In this document: piece by piece, positions 54,227-63,442 of the stretch
Numbering within the stretch: the first letter of the stretch is position 1
Layout of the letters: every line of letters starts with the position of its first letter
NCBI GenBank assembly: GCA_963728965.1
Contig: CAVSMH010000008.1
Location: 62,001-126,000 of the forward strand
Direction of reading: 5' to 3'
DNA length: 64,000 nt
Source: DASQZT01 sp963728965
Lineage (GTDB): Bacteria > Acidobacteriota > Terriglobia > Bryobacterales > Bryobacteraceae
Notes under the pieces: generated by a model
Databases searched by the model: none
Told to the model about the DNA's origin: nothing
What the model saw: only the letters and a program-made list of their open reading frames with translations
Made by a program: the position numbers and the translations under genes

Positions 54227-55006
54227 ATGGCACGGATTCTGGCGGTCCACGCGCATCCTGACGACGTGGAGATTCTGGCAGGTGGTACGGTGGCGATGCT
54301 GGCAAGCCTGGGGCACGACGTCACCATCACTACCATGACACCCGGGGATTGTGGCTCCCACGATTACGGCTCCGAGGCGATCGCGGCCATCCGCAGGCGG
54401 GAAGCTGCCGAAGCGGCGAAGCTGATCGGTTCCTCGTACCGCTGCGTGGAACTGCGGGACCTGGCGATCTTCAATGACGATCCCTCGCGCCGGCGGGTGA
54501 CCGAACTGCTACGGAAGACCCGGCCGCAGCTCGTCCTGACTTCCTCGCCCTCGGATTATCATTGCGATCATGAAGCCACCAGCGTATTGGTCCGAGACGC
54601 CTGTTTCGCCGCGCCTGCGGGAAACTACGAGTCTCACGACGCGGACCCGGCACCTCCACTCGATCGCATTCCGCACCTGTATTTTATGGATCCGGTGGAA
54701 GGAAAGACCCGCGACGGCACGCTGGTGATACCGGACTTCATCGTCGACATGGCGGAGTTCTTCACGCGCAAACGCGACATGCTCGCACAGCACGCGAGCC
54801 AGGGAAAGTGGCTCCGTCAGCACCACGGCATGGACGACTACCTGCGGCAGATGGAACTCTGGACCGTGGCGCGGGGCCAACTGGCAGGGTTGTCACATGG
54901 CGAGGGGTTCCGGCTGTACACCGTCCACCCCTATCCGGCGAGCCGGCTCCTCGAGGAGTTGCTCGGAGATCGCGCGGTACCCTGCAAGCCACAGCCCGCG
55001 GCGTGA
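54227..55006 (+). CDS. PIG-L/LmbE family deacetylase
   Basis: 259 residues. Zinc and catalytic motif AVHAHPDDVEILAGGTVAML at the N-terminus, the second metal His in SPSDYHCDHEATSVLVRDAC, and the later WLRQHHGMDDYLRQME. The family removes acetyl groups from N-acetylglucosamine-type substrates (lipid, thiol or antibiotic precursors). No signal peptide. Convergent with the SDR gene, nine bases apart. The substrate is unknown. Confidence 0.85.
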   Translation: MARILAVHAHPDDVEILAGGTVAMLASLGHDVTITTMTPGDCGSHDYGSEAIAAIRRREAAEAAKLIGSSYRCVELRDLAIFNDDPSRRRVTELLRKTRPQLVLTSSPSDYHCDHEATSVLVRDACFAAPAGNYESHDADPAPPLDRIPHLYFMDPVEGKTRDGTLVIPDFIVDMAEFFTRKRDMLAQHASQGKWLRQHHGMDDYLRQMELWTVARGQLAGLSHGEGFRLYTVHPYPASRLLEELLGDRAVPCKPQPAA

Positions 55007-55015
55007 TTCGTACGG

Positions 55016-55810
55016 TCAGCGAAGGCGCCATCGGCCTTCGGAGAATGCGCCATCGGCTTCGCTCCAGGTGCCGAACTTGGAGGCCATCTGTCCGCCGTCC
55101 ACCAGCAAAGTAGCACCGGTGATGTAGGATGCCTGGTCGGAGGCCAGAAAGACGGCGGCGTGCGCCACTTCTTCCGGTTCGCCGCCGCGCCCCAGGGGAA
55201 TTTGGCGGAAGTATTCGCGAAGCAGTTCCGGATTCGAAAAGTGCGCCGCGGTCAGGCGAGTGCGGATCAATCCGGGGCACACGGCATTCACGCGAATCTG
55301 ATACGGACCCAGTTCATTCGCGGCGGTATGCACCAGGCCGAGCAAACCCGCCTTGCTCGCGTTATAGGCGGTGAGCCGCGCTTCGCCGTCGAAGGAGTTG
55401 GTGGAGGCGGTGAGAACGACGGCGCCGCGGCGTTTTTCCTTCATGAGCCGGGCGGCGGCCTGAACGCAGTGGAACATGCCGGTCAGGTTCACCGCCAGAA
55501 CGCGTTCCCAGGTTTCGGCGGTGTGATCGAGAAGGCCGGCTTCCACGGCGATTCCGGCGTTGGCCATCAGAATATCCGGCGTTCCCACCTTGGCGAAGGC
55601 ACGATCGAGCGACGGGCGGTCGGTCACATTAGCAACGATGGCGCGGGCGCCGATCCGGCTGGCCGCTCTCGCGGCGTTTTCATCGCGATCAAAGATCCAC
55701 ACGGCCGCGCCGCATTGAGCCACTAAATGTGCAATGGCGAAACCGATCCCGTTTGCGCCGCCCGTCACTACGGCCACTTTTCCGTCGAGCCTGATGTCAA
55801 AACCCGGCAT
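55016..55810 (-). CDS. Short-chain dehydrogenase/reductase
   Basis: 264 residues, classical SDR. NAD(P)-binding VVTGGANGIGFAIAHLV, ILMANAGIAVEAGLLD, catalytic Ser in VVLTASTNSFDG, YNASKAGLLGLVHTAANELG (YxxxK), and the C-terminal FLASDQASYITGATLLVDGG typical of FabG-like members. FDRDENAA after the second strand (acidic) suggests NAD rather than NADP. The substrate cannot be read. Next on the minus strand is an exported esterase, 84 bases upstream. Confidence 0.88.
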   Translation of the reverse strand: MPGFDIRLDGKVAVVTGGANGIGFAIAHLVAQCGAAVWIFDRDENAARAASRIGARAIVANVTDRPSLDRAFAKVGTPDILMANAGIAVEAGLLDHTAETWERVLAVNLTGMFHCVQAAARLMKEKRRGAVVLTASTNSFDGEARLTAYNASKAGLLGLVHTAANELGPYQIRVNAVCPGLIRTRLTAAHFSNPELLREYFRQIPLGRGGEPEEVAHAAVFLASDQASYITGATLLVDGGQMASKFGTWSEADGAFSEGRWRLR

Positions 55811-55894
55811 GCAACACTCCCTGGAACTTCATTCTCTGCTGTTGCGAGACGCACGGCACGTGCCGTGCGTTGATGAAGGCGCCGCCTCGGTTTG

Positions 55895-57046
55895 TCAGCG
55901 CGCGGGCTGTTTCAGAAACGTGGCGATGTCTCGGGCAGCCTTGGTTTCCTCGCCCGGCGGTTGCAGAAAACCCAGATCGCGGAACCAATCGATGAAACGG
56001 AATTGCCAGGTGCCGAACGGGGTGTCGTTACGATCGGTGAGCCCGCCCGTCATGCGGCGGCCATCGGCCAGGGGGTCGCCCGGATGCCGGCCGTTGCCAT
56101 AAATGTGCATCTCGATATTGGGCACTCCCAAGGCCAGCATGGCGCTGAAGTATTCGATGGCCCAGGCCGCATGCACCCGGTCTCCCGAGCCGCCGCAGAG
56201 CACAAAGGCGGGAGCAACGGAACGCGGGATCGCGGGCGGAGTCCGATTGCGGGCGAAGGGCGACGGGCCGGGATAGATCAGGCCAACGAAATCGGGGCGA
56301 GAAGTGATTCCGGCCAGGGGATCTCCGGCGGCGCCGTTCTTTTTGTCGAAATCGTCGAACCGGACTGCCGCCGCCGCGGCCAGTTCGGCGCCCGCCGAGA
56401 AGCCCATCATGCCGATCTTGTGCGGATCGATATTCCAGTGTCGGGCGTACGCGCGGACGAGGCGGATGGCCTGAAGGGCATCGTACACTTCATCGGTTTG
56501 AGGGTCGTAACCGTCGCGGCGGAGCCGGTTGCGCAGAATGATCGTATTGACGCCGTAGTTATAGAAGAAAGGGACGAAATCGGCGCTCTCGCCGCCCACG
56601 TTCAGCGTGTTGTGGCCCCCGCCGGCCGCGAGGATCACCGCCGATCCGGTATTGACAGAGCGATCGACTGTGTGCACCTCGATGGACGGATTGTGAATGT
56701 TGACGATGCTGTTAATGCGGCCTGGGACGCTCTGGCTCAGGTTGTACTGCTCGGCCTCGCGGATACGCTCGTTCTTGAGGAACGGTGACCCGGGCGGATA
56801 GAGCGGGACCACCACGCCGCCGGGAAGGATCGGCAGGGGAGCATAGGGATCGTTGGTGGATGGTCCGGGGCTCGGCACGCGGGCGGGAGCGGGAAGTGGG
56901 GGCAGCGCGGCGCGGGCAGTGGACGCCGCGGACGCCGGGCTGCCTTGCGCTTTGGCCGCCGCGACAGCCAAAGAGATGAAAAGCAGCGCGGTAAACGCCC
57001 ATGGGGCTGGTCTTCTCCGGATGACGATTGCAGTTGGCGACGGCAA
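55895..57046 (-). CDS. Exported alpha/beta hydrolase (acetyl-xylan esterase-like)
   Basis: 383 residues with a signal peptide (WAFTALLFISLAVAAAKA) and a Pro-rich linker (PALP-rich residues 45-75). Hydrolase core: oxyanion region VILAAGGGHNTLNVGGESAD, nucleophile elbow GMMGFSAGAELAAAAA, acid region APAFVLCGGSGDRVHAAWA and His in HIYGNGRHPGDPLADG. Resembles BD-FAE/Axe esterases that deacetylate plant polysaccharides. Periplasmic or secreted. No partner polysaccharide gene is adjacent. Confidence 0.8.
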   Translation of the reverse strand: MPSPTAIVIRRRPAPWAFTALLFISLAVAAAKAQGSPASAASTARAALPPLPAPARVPSPGPSTNDPYAPLPILPGGVVVPLYPPGSPFLKNERIREAEQYNLSQSVPGRINSIVNIHNPSIEVHTVDRSVNTGSAVILAAGGGHNTLNVGGESADFVPFFYNYGVNTIILRNRLRRDGYDPQTDEVYDALQAIRLVRAYARHWNIDPHKIGMMGFSAGAELAAAAAVRFDDFDKKNGAAGDPLAGITSRPDFVGLIYPGPSPFARNRTPPAIPRSVAPAFVLCGGSGDRVHAAWAIEYFSAMLALGVPNIEMHIYGNGRHPGDPLADGRRMTGGLTDRNDTPFGTWQFRFIDWFRDLGFLQPPGEETKAARDIATFLKQPAR

Positions 57047-57167
57047 GGGGACCTCTACTTTTTTGATGGGTGCAATTTCGTGAACTGCCCAACTATATCA
57101 TTGGAAACCGGGCACCGGAATCGAATGCCCACGCGTTGCGCTCTGCCATACTATTACCGGAGTTCTC

Positions 57168-58535
57168 ATGACCTACTACCAGCAGCACCAGTCCGATTTT
57201 CTCGAAGGCCTGAAGGCCTTCCTCCGCATTCCCAGCATCAGCACACTTTCGGAAAACAAGCCCGACATCCGGCGCGCCGCCGAGTTCGCCCGGAACGAGC
57301 TCCAGGCCGCCGGAATGACGGCCACCGAGTTGATCGAAGGCGCGGGCAATCCGCTCGTGTACGCCGAATGGCTTAATGCGCCCGGCAAGCCGACGATCCT
57401 GTTTTACGGGCACTACGATGTGCAGCCGCCGGATCCGCTCGATGAGTGGAAGTCGCCGCCGTTTGAGCCCGAGATCCGCGGCAACGACATCTTCGCGCGC
57501 GGCGCGTGCGACGACAAAGGTCAGGTCCTGATCCAGATCAAAGCGGTGGAGAGCCTGCTGAAAACCACCGGGAAGCTCCCGGTGAATGTGAAGTTCCTGC
57601 TCGAGGGCGAAGAGGAGACCGGAGGCGAGCATATCGAGGAGTACGTGAAGACCAGGCCGCCCCGGCTCAAGGCGGACGCGGCCGTGGTATGTGACACCGA
57701 GATGTTCGCGCCCGAGATGCCCACCATCTGCGTAGGGTTGCGCGGCATGGTGTACTACGAGCTATTCGTGCAGGGCGCCGACCACGATCTTCATTCGGGC
57801 GTCTACGGCGGCGCCGCACCCAACCCGATTCAGGCCATTGCCGAAATCCTGACCGCGCTCAAGGACCGCGACGGTCACATACTGATCCCCGGGTTTTACG
57901 ATGCGGTGGTGCCGCCCAGCGCCAAAGAGCGAGAAGCTTGGGCTCGCCTGCCGTTCGACGAAAAGGAATACACGGAAAAGGAAATGGGCGCCAGGGAGTT
58001 GGTGGGTGAGCCCGGCGTCCCCTTGTTCGAGCGGGTATGGGCCCGCCCCACCCTGGAGGTGCACGGAATCCGCGGCGGGTTCATCGGGGAAGGCGCGAAA
58101 ACCGTAATCCCGGCTCGCGCTACCGCCAAGATCAGCACCCGGCTGGTTGCCGACCAGCATCCGGAAAAGGCTGCCGCGCAACTTAAGGCCGCCATCGATG
58201 CCGTTTGCCCGAAAGGGGTCACGGCGGAGCTAAAGGTATTGCACTCCGGGGCACCGTCCCTCACTAATCCGGATAACCCTTTCATCCATGCCGCCGCCGC
58301 AGCCATGAAACAGGTCTTTGGCAAAGAGACGGTGTACATCCGCTCCGGCGGTTCGATCCCGATTGTGGGCGTGTTTGATCAGTACCTGGGAATCCCCAGC
58401 GTAATGATGGGCTTTGGCCTGCCTGATGACAATTTGCACGCGCCTAACGAGAAGTTCCACCTGCCGAACTTTTTCCGCGGCATCGAGGCGGTGGCGCGTT
58501 ATCTCGAAATGCTGGGCGGCCAATCAGGCAATTAA
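57168..58535 (+). CDS. M20 family dipeptidase
   Basis: 455 residues, long M20 form with a large dimerisation/lid domain. Metal and catalytic motifs: LFYGHYDVQPPDPLDEW, FARGACDDKGQVLIQIKAVE, LLEGEEETGGEHIEEYV, VVCDTEMFA, HDLHSGVYGGAAPNPIQAI and the late PDDNLHAPNEKFHLPNF. Matches cytosolic nonspecific dipeptidases of the CNDP/PepV group. No signal peptide. Start ATG 57168 is preceded by GGAG (CCGGAGTTCTC). Confidence 0.9.
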   Translation: MTYYQQHQSDFLEGLKAFLRIPSISTLSENKPDIRRAAEFARNELQAAGMTATELIEGAGNPLVYAEWLNAPGKPTILFYGHYDVQPPDPLDEWKSPPFEPEIRGNDIFARGACDDKGQVLIQIKAVESLLKTTGKLPVNVKFLLEGEEETGGEHIEEYVKTRPPRLKADAAVVCDTEMFAPEMPTICVGLRGMVYYELFVQGADHDLHSGVYGGAAPNPIQAIAEILTALKDRDGHILIPGFYDAVVPPSAKEREAWARLPFDEKEYTEKEMGARELVGEPGVPLFERVWARPTLEVHGIRGGFIGEGAKTVIPARATAKISTRLVADQHPEKAAAQLKAAIDAVCPKGVTAELKVLHSGAPSLTNPDNPFIHAAAAAMKQVFGKETVYIRSGGSIPIVGVFDQYLGIPSVMMGFGLPDDNLHAPNEKFHLPNFFRGIEAVARYLEMLGGQSGN

Positions 58536-58566
58536 CGGTAGAGACGGCTCCGCTCTGCCACGGAAA

Positions 58567-58767
58567 TCAGGCACGCCGGCCGGCGATAGCGGCTGCCGTG
58601 AATCCGTGATCGTGGCGGGGCCGTTCCTCTACGAAATCGGACTCAAACCGCACCGGGTACTGGCGCAGGCAGACCCGGCACTGATAGCGGCCATGGCTGG
58701 GCCACAGCGGCTGTCCGTGCATGCTCTCGCACCAGAATTCAGCGACCCGCTCCAGTAAGTTCTTCAT
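58567..58767 (-). CDS. Small hypothetical protein with a CxxC pair
   Basis: 66 residues from ATG 58767, behind GGAGAGCGAG. One CxxC (GRYQCRVCLRQYPVRFE) flanked by His residues could hold a metal, but only two Cys of a finger are present. No family recognised. Length, ribosome-binding site and position in an otherwise empty stretch support a gene. Confidence 0.5.
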   Translation of the reverse strand: MKNLLERVAEFWCESMHGQPLWPSHGRYQCRVCLRQYPVRFESDFVEERPRHDHGFTAAAIAGRRA

Positions 58768-58938
58768 CTCGCTCTCCTATTCCAATACGCGCAGGCGGTC
58801 CGCGAACTGGCTCACGGAATCCTCTTCGAATAGCGCAAACTCGGAAGGAGCGTTCCCGCCGATCGCCCGATGCCGCTGCCATCCCAAGACAGCGCCCTGA
58901 CGGTGCGCAGGGCGCCGGCAGACCATCACTCGTCGAGC

Positions 58939-59241
58939 TTACCGCCAGCGCCCACGGTGGAACCGCCAGCCATTACCCTCATGGCGCCATTCCGGAGCGA
59001 CCCAGCGGGAATGCCCCCGGGGTGGACGCGCCCAATGTCCACCCACCCAATCCCAATGCCTGTTGCGCCAAGCCCAATAACCGTCAGTCCAGACATACCC
59101 TCGTCCTGGTGCCACGCCCACGACGCCATAGCGAGGTACCGGCGGCCCGTAGCGGACATAATACCCGCCTCCGCCGCCAGCGCATGCGCCTAAAACCGTG
59201 GTGAACAGGACAAAAGCTCCCGCCAGTATTTTCCGCTTCAT
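58939..59241 (-). CDS. WxxGxW/YXWQ-repeat lipoprotein
   Basis: 100 residues: a signal with a lipobox (FVLFTTVLGAC), then a Gly/Tyr-rich segment and two to three aromatic repeats (YVWTDGYWAWRNRHWDWVGG, HWARPPRGHSRWVAPEW) ending GWRFHRGRWR. This matches the BcpO-related WxxGxW repeat family of outer-envelope lipoproteins. Function unknown. Preceded by a good GGAGGT. The intervals 58768-58938 and 59242-59474 show no other gene. Confidence 0.75.
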   Translation of the reverse strand: MKRKILAGAFVLFTTVLGACAGGGGGYYVRYGPPVPRYGVVGVAPGRGYVWTDGYWAWRNRHWDWVGGHWARPPRGHSRWVAPEWRHEGNGWRFHRGRWR

Positions 59242-59474
59242 TCTCCGGGACCTCCTATAGAGTTGGACCGTGGCTGAGCGGTCGGGCGTTGCGGATCTGA
59301 AAGCAGTTTAATATTACGGGTACTTTGGTTCCGTGCGCATGCGCCCATGCGCTGGCACCCTGGAGGAGGAATCCCGGCGCGGGCATCCCCTTGACCGGGG
59401 TTCGAGAATGCAGCAAAGTGGTTTTAGCAGCCTGACTGGGGCTCATCAACGCTGAAACCCTTGGAATCGGAACT

Positions 59475-59951
59475 ATGTCAAAGCCCATCGAATTGCACAT
59501 TAACGGCACCCTCTGGCGAGTGGATGCCGAACCGGAGCGAACGCTGCTCAGCGTGATGCGCGACGACCTCGATCTGACCGGCACCAAGTACGGTTGCGGA
59601 GAAGGCCAGTGCGGCGCATGCACGGTGCTGATCGATGAACGGCCGACCCGCTCCTGTCTCACCAAGGTCGGCTCGCTGGCAGGCAAGGAAATCGTCACCA
59701 TTGAGGGGCTCACCGCCAGCGGGGCCCGGTTGCACCCGGTGCAACAGGCGTTTCTGGACGCCGACGCCCTGCAATGCGGCTGGTGCACCCCGGGCATGAT
59801 TCTCGGCGCGGTGGGTTTGCTGCGCGACAATCCGAACCCCAGCGAGGCTGAGATCGCCAGCGGGCTGAACGGTCATATCTGCCGCTGCGGCACCTACCCT
59901 CGAGTGATCGCGGCAGTGCGCGCGGCCGCGAAGAAAGGCGGTGCGAAATGA
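59475..59951 (+). CDS. [2Fe-2S] subunit of a xanthine dehydrogenase-family oxidoreductase
   Basis: 158 residues. N-terminal plant-type ferredoxin domain: CGEGQCGACTVLIDERPTRS with the later Cys in RSCLTKV. C-terminal [2Fe-2S] helical domain: LQCGWCTPGMILGAVGLLRD and NGHICRCGTYPRVIAAVR. All eight cluster cysteines are present. It relays electrons from the molybdenum site in the next gene, whose start it overlaps by four bases. There is no FAD subunit nearby, as in isoquinoline 1-oxidoreductase-type enzymes that use cytochromes. It has no signal; it may be co-exported with the Tat-signal partner. Confidence 0.9.
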   Translation: MSKPIELHINGTLWRVDAEPERTLLSVMRDDLDLTGTKYGCGEGQCGACTVLIDERPTRSCLTKVGSLAGKEIVTIEGLTASGARLHPVQQAFLDADALQCGWCTPGMILGAVGLLRDNPNPSEAEIASGLNGHICRCGTYPRVIAAVRAAAKKGGAK

Positions 59952-61960
59952 GGCGGCGCGATTTCTTTCGGGTGCTGGGAGGCGGCATTCTGGTCCTACT
60001 GGTGGACGATTCCGACGCGCAGGAGGCGGGCGGCGGAGCTCGCCGCGGTACCAATCAGCCCGCACCCGCCGCGTTGAGCGCCTGGCTGCACATTGGCGAG
60101 ACCGGCATCGTCCGCATCTTTACGGGAAAAGTGGAGGTGGGCCAGAACGCCCGTACGTCGCTGACGCAGGCCGCGGCCGAAGAGCTGCGAATTCCGCCGG
60201 GCTCCGTTCGGCTGGTGATGGGCGATACCGACCTCACGCCGTTCGATATGGGAACGTTCGGCAGCCAGACCACTCCTCGCATGTGGCCGCAGATCCGCAA
60301 AGCCGCGGCTACAGCCCGCGAGATGCTTCTGGATCTGGCGGCTCAGAACCTTTCGGTAGAACGCGGATCGCTGACTCTGGGTAACGGGAAGGTCACCACG
60401 GGCGATCGGTCGGTCACGTACGGAGAGCTGACCCACGGGCAGAAGCTGACCCGCACCATCCCGGCGAACGCGCCGCTCACGCCCGCCACCGCGTGGAAGG
60501 TCGCCGGCTCTTCGGTGCCAAAGGTCGACGGGCACAACATGGTCACCGGCGCCCATAAATATGCCTACGATCAGCGACAGGTGGATATGCGGCACGGGAA
60601 GGTGCTCTATCCGCCCTCCTTCGGCGCCACCCTGCTCTCGTTCGACAAAACGGCGGCAGAAGCACTGCCCGGTGTGGACGTGGTGCGGGAGGGCGATTTC
60701 GTCGGCGTCACGGCGCCCGAGATCGCTACCGCCGAGAAGGCGCTCGCGGCCCTGAAGGCGGAATGGATGCCGGCGGTGGCCAATGCCTCCAGCCGCGACG
60801 TCTATGCGTATTTCAAGAAGACCGCGGAGGAGCCGCCGCCGGCCGGTTTGCCGCTGACCTCCTACACCGTCGCCTACATTGCTCACGTGCCGCTCGAACC
60901 GCGGGCCGCCCTGGCCGTGTGGAGGGAAGGCCGCCTGGCGGTCTGGACCGGGACGCAGCGCCCATTCGGAGTGCGCAGCGAACTGGCGACTCACTTCGGC
61001 GTTCCCGAAGATCACGTGCAGGTGGTGGTGCCGGATACCGGATCGGGTTACGGTGGAAAGCACACGGGCGATGCGGCCCTCGAGGCGGCGCGCCTGGCCA
61101 AAGCGGTGGGCGCGCCGGTGCGCCGTAACTGGACGCGGGAGGAGGAGATGACGTGGGCCTACTTCCGGCCCGGCGGCAGCATCGACGTGGGCGCTCGCGT
61201 AAACGGCGATGGCACCATCGCCGAATGGGAATTTCACAACTACAACTCCGGCTCTTCGGGACTGAACACACCTTATGAGATTCCGAAGAAGATCGAGCGC
61301 TACCATCGTTCCGAATCGCCGCTGCGCCAGGGTTCCTATCGCGGGCTCGCCGCAACCGCCAATCATTTCGTGCGGGAATGCTATATGGATGAGTTGGCGC
61401 ATTCAGCCAAAATAGATCCGCTGGAGTTCCGGCTAAAACACGCCCGAAACGAACGGCTGCGCGGGGTGATTCAGGCGGCCGCCGAAAAATTTGGCTGGGC
61501 GTCACGGAAGAAGACCCCGGGCCGGGGCTTCGGCATGGCGGCGGGGTTCGAGAAGGGCGGATACGTGGCCACCTGCGCCGATGTCAGCGTCACGAATAGT
61601 GTCGTGAGAGTGCTGCGCGTGGTGGAGGCCTTCGAGTGCGGCGCAGTGGTGAACCCCGAACATCTGCACAACCAGGTGGAAGGTGCGATCGCCATGGGCA
61701 TCGGTGGTGCGCTGTTTGAACAGATCGATTTCGCGGACAACAAGATCGCCAGTAACCGCCTCTCGCGCTATCGCGTACCCCGTTTTGCCGACATGCCGGC
61801 GATCGAAAGCGTGCTTCTCGACCGTAAGGACATCGTCTCGGCCGGCGCCGGAGAAACGCCCATTGTGGGCATTGCCCCGGCGATGGGCAACGCGATCTTC
61901 GATGCCACGGGCCAGCGTCTCCGGTCGATGCCACTGGCGCCCAAGGGGCTGAAGGCCTGA
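59948..61960 (+). CDS. Molybdopterin-binding subunit, isoquinoline 1-oxidoreductase-like
   Basis: 670 residues beginning with a twin-arginine-type signal (MRRRDFFRVLGGGILVLLV). Cofactor and substrate loops: GKVEVGQNARTSLTQAAAEE, VPDTGSGYGGKHTGDAALEA, WTREEEMTWAYFRPGG, RQGSYRGLAATANHFVRECY, and the C-terminal AGAGETPIVGIAPAMGNAIF with the catalytic-Glu loop (GETP). Intact, unlike the two homologous genes at 18.3-25.0 kb. Probably periplasmic, oxidising an aldehyde or N-heterocycle; the substrate is unknown. It needs XdhC-type cofactor insertion, and the only xdhC in the window is dead. Confidence 0.88.
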   Translation: MRRRDFFRVLGGGILVLLVDDSDAQEAGGGARRGTNQPAPAALSAWLHIGETGIVRIFTGKVEVGQNARTSLTQAAAEELRIPPGSVRLVMGDTDLTPFDMGTFGSQTTPRMWPQIRKAAATAREMLLDLAAQNLSVERGSLTLGNGKVTTGDRSVTYGELTHGQKLTRTIPANAPLTPATAWKVAGSSVPKVDGHNMVTGAHKYAYDQRQVDMRHGKVLYPPSFGATLLSFDKTAAEALPGVDVVREGDFVGVTAPEIATAEKALAALKAEWMPAVANASSRDVYAYFKKTAEEPPPAGLPLTSYTVAYIAHVPLEPRAALAVWREGRLAVWTGTQRPFGVRSELATHFGVPEDHVQVVVPDTGSGYGGKHTGDAALEAARLAKAVGAPVRRNWTREEEMTWAYFRPGGSIDVGARVNGDGTIAEWEFHNYNSGSSGLNTPYEIPKKIERYHRSESPLRQGSYRGLAATANHFVRECYMDELAHSAKIDPLEFRLKHARNERLRGVIQAAAEKFGWASRKKTPGRGFGMAAGFEKGGYVATCADVSVTNSVVRVLRVVEAFECGAVVNPEHLHNQVEGAIAMGIGGALFEQIDFADNKIASNRLSRYRVPRFADMPAIESVLLDRKDIVSAGAGETPIVGIAPAMGNAIFDATGQRLRSMPLAPKGLKA

Positions 61961-62005
61961 TATCCCGGGGCGCAGACGCTCCGGACAACGCCCTCGACAC
62001 CCTTC

Positions 62006-62995
62006 TCAGGGTTTCCGGCGGACGTACTTTTTGACATCTCGCGGACCCACCTCGGCGCCGTATACAATGCCCTCGGCATCGGCCGTAACACCTTCGGCCC
62101 CGCTGGTGATCGCCGTACCCGGAGAAGGATCGGGAATGAAGGCGGTCACCTTGCCGTCTTTGGCGCTGCCAATGCGAATGCCGCGCTTCCAGCCGGGGTT
62201 GTGGCCATACCCGTCTTTGTCGCTGGACTCGGAATCGGTGACATAAATGATGTCGTTGCGGTCGATGTAGATGCCGCTGGGCCGGCTGAACTGCTTCCAC
62301 TCGGCGAGGAAGCGGCCATCCTGGTCGAAGATCTGGATGCGATTGTTGGCGCGGTCGCCCACAAATAGCCGGCCTTGGGAATCGAAGGCAAGGGCGTGCG
62401 GCACCTCGAACTGGCCCGGCGCGGAGCCGTGGCGGCCCCACTGCCTGATGAACTGCCCGTCTTTGGTGAATTTCACGATGCGGGCGTTGCCGCGGCCGGC
62501 GGTGTGGCCATCGGCGACGAAGATGTCGCCGTCGGGCGCGATCGCCACCGCGTTGGGCTGATTGAACGTGTCGGGCCCATCGCCGGCGACCCCGGGTTTA
62601 CCGAGCGCCAACAGGACTTCTCCATCGGGATTGAACTTGAACACCTGGTGGCCCTTGCCGCCCTTGCCTTGGCCATCGGTGAGCCAAAGGTTACCCGCGC
62701 GGTCGATCAGGAAGCCATGCGGGAAGACGAACATTCCGGCCCCGAAGCTCTTCACGAACCGGCCGGCGGCATCGAATTCCAGAATGGGAGCCAGTTCGGA
62801 GCCATCGCAGGTGTTAGCCCCGCAACGCTCGGCGACCCAGATGTGTCCGTCGGGCGCCACTCCAACCGCGCTGGTGGAGCCCATCGTTCGGCCTTCGGGC
62901 ATCTGGAACCAGTGCTCGACCGCGCGATACGGGTTGGGCTGGGCCAGCGCGGACAGCAGGACCAAGAAAGTCAATACCGCGGCACGGATGGGCAT
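62006..62995 (-). CDS. Exported NHL-repeat protein
   Basis: 329 residues from ATG 62995 with a signal peptide (AAVLTFLVLLSALAQP). Six-bladed NHL-type propeller: VGVAPDGHIWVAERCGANTC, FPHGFLIDRAGNLWLTDGQG, QPNAVAIAPDGDIFVADGHT, VPHALAFDSQGRLFVGDRAN, RPSGIYIDRNDIIYVTDSES and GVTADAEGIVYGAEVGPRDV. Resembles the lyase domain of peptidyl-glycine amidating enzymes (GxxxDxxGxxxVxD pattern). Whether it is catalytic or a binding protein is open. Convergent with the oxidoreductase pair; divergent from the next small gene. Confidence 0.78.
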   Translation of the reverse strand: MPIRAAVLTFLVLLSALAQPNPYRAVEHWFQMPEGRTMGSTSAVGVAPDGHIWVAERCGANTCDGSELAPILEFDAAGRFVKSFGAGMFVFPHGFLIDRAGNLWLTDGQGKGGKGHQVFKFNPDGEVLLALGKPGVAGDGPDTFNQPNAVAIAPDGDIFVADGHTAGRGNARIVKFTKDGQFIRQWGRHGSAPGQFEVPHALAFDSQGRLFVGDRANNRIQIFDQDGRFLAEWKQFSRPSGIYIDRNDIIYVTDSESSDKDGYGHNPGWKRGIRIGSAKDGKVTAFIPDPSPGTAITSGAEGVTADAEGIVYGAEVGPRDVKKYVRRKP

Positions 62996-63029
62996 CTCCC
63001 CTCGCTTCCGCCAGATTATACTGCTACTC

Positions 63030-63386
63030 ATGCTGAGACGTGCGTTACTACTGCTTTGTCTGTCGGTGCTGACGGTGCTGGCGGCCGATATCACCGGCAA
63101 ATGGCAATTCGATGTGCAAACCGACGCGGGCGGCGGGTCGCCTACGTTCGTGTTCAAACAGGATGGCGAAAAGCTGTCGGGAACGTACAGCGGCGCGTTC
63201 GGGCAGGCGAACATCGCCGGCACGGTGAAGGGCGACGCGGTGGAGTTCTCGTTCGACGCTGAAGTGGGGGACCAGAAAGGGAAGATCGTCTACCGGGGAA
63301 CGATCGAGGGCCCCGGCAAGATGAAAGGAGAGGTCGAGTTCACGGGTCTGGGAAAGGGCACCTGGACGGGGACGAAGAAAGACTAG
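63030..63386 (+). CDS. Small exported beta-barrel-like protein
   Basis: 118 residues from ATG 63030: signal peptide (ALLLLCLSVLTVLAAD) and a compact all-beta domain (ITGKWQFDVQTDAGGGSPTF, VFKQDGEKLSGTYSGAFG, GTVKGDAVEFSFDAEVGDQK, GKIVYRGTIEGPGKMKGEVE). The G-W and alternating strand pattern is lipocalin-like. Such proteins are frequent in Solibacter-like genomes. Function unknown. Shares a 34-base divergent promoter region with the NHL gene. Confidence 0.65.
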   Translation: MLRRALLLLCLSVLTVLAADITGKWQFDVQTDAGGGSPTFVFKQDGEKLSGTYSGAFGQANIAGTVKGDAVEFSFDAEVGDQKGKIVYRGTIEGPGKMKGEVEFTGLGKGTWTGTKKD

Positions 63387-63442
63387 GACACTCCGGGCGC
63401 GACGCGACCGGGCAGCGCGTATGGTAGAGTGATCCGAGATTT

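Noticed and set aside
59996..61402. 468-residue minus-strand open frame
   Set aside because: Antisense to the molybdopterin subunit, which has all family motifs.
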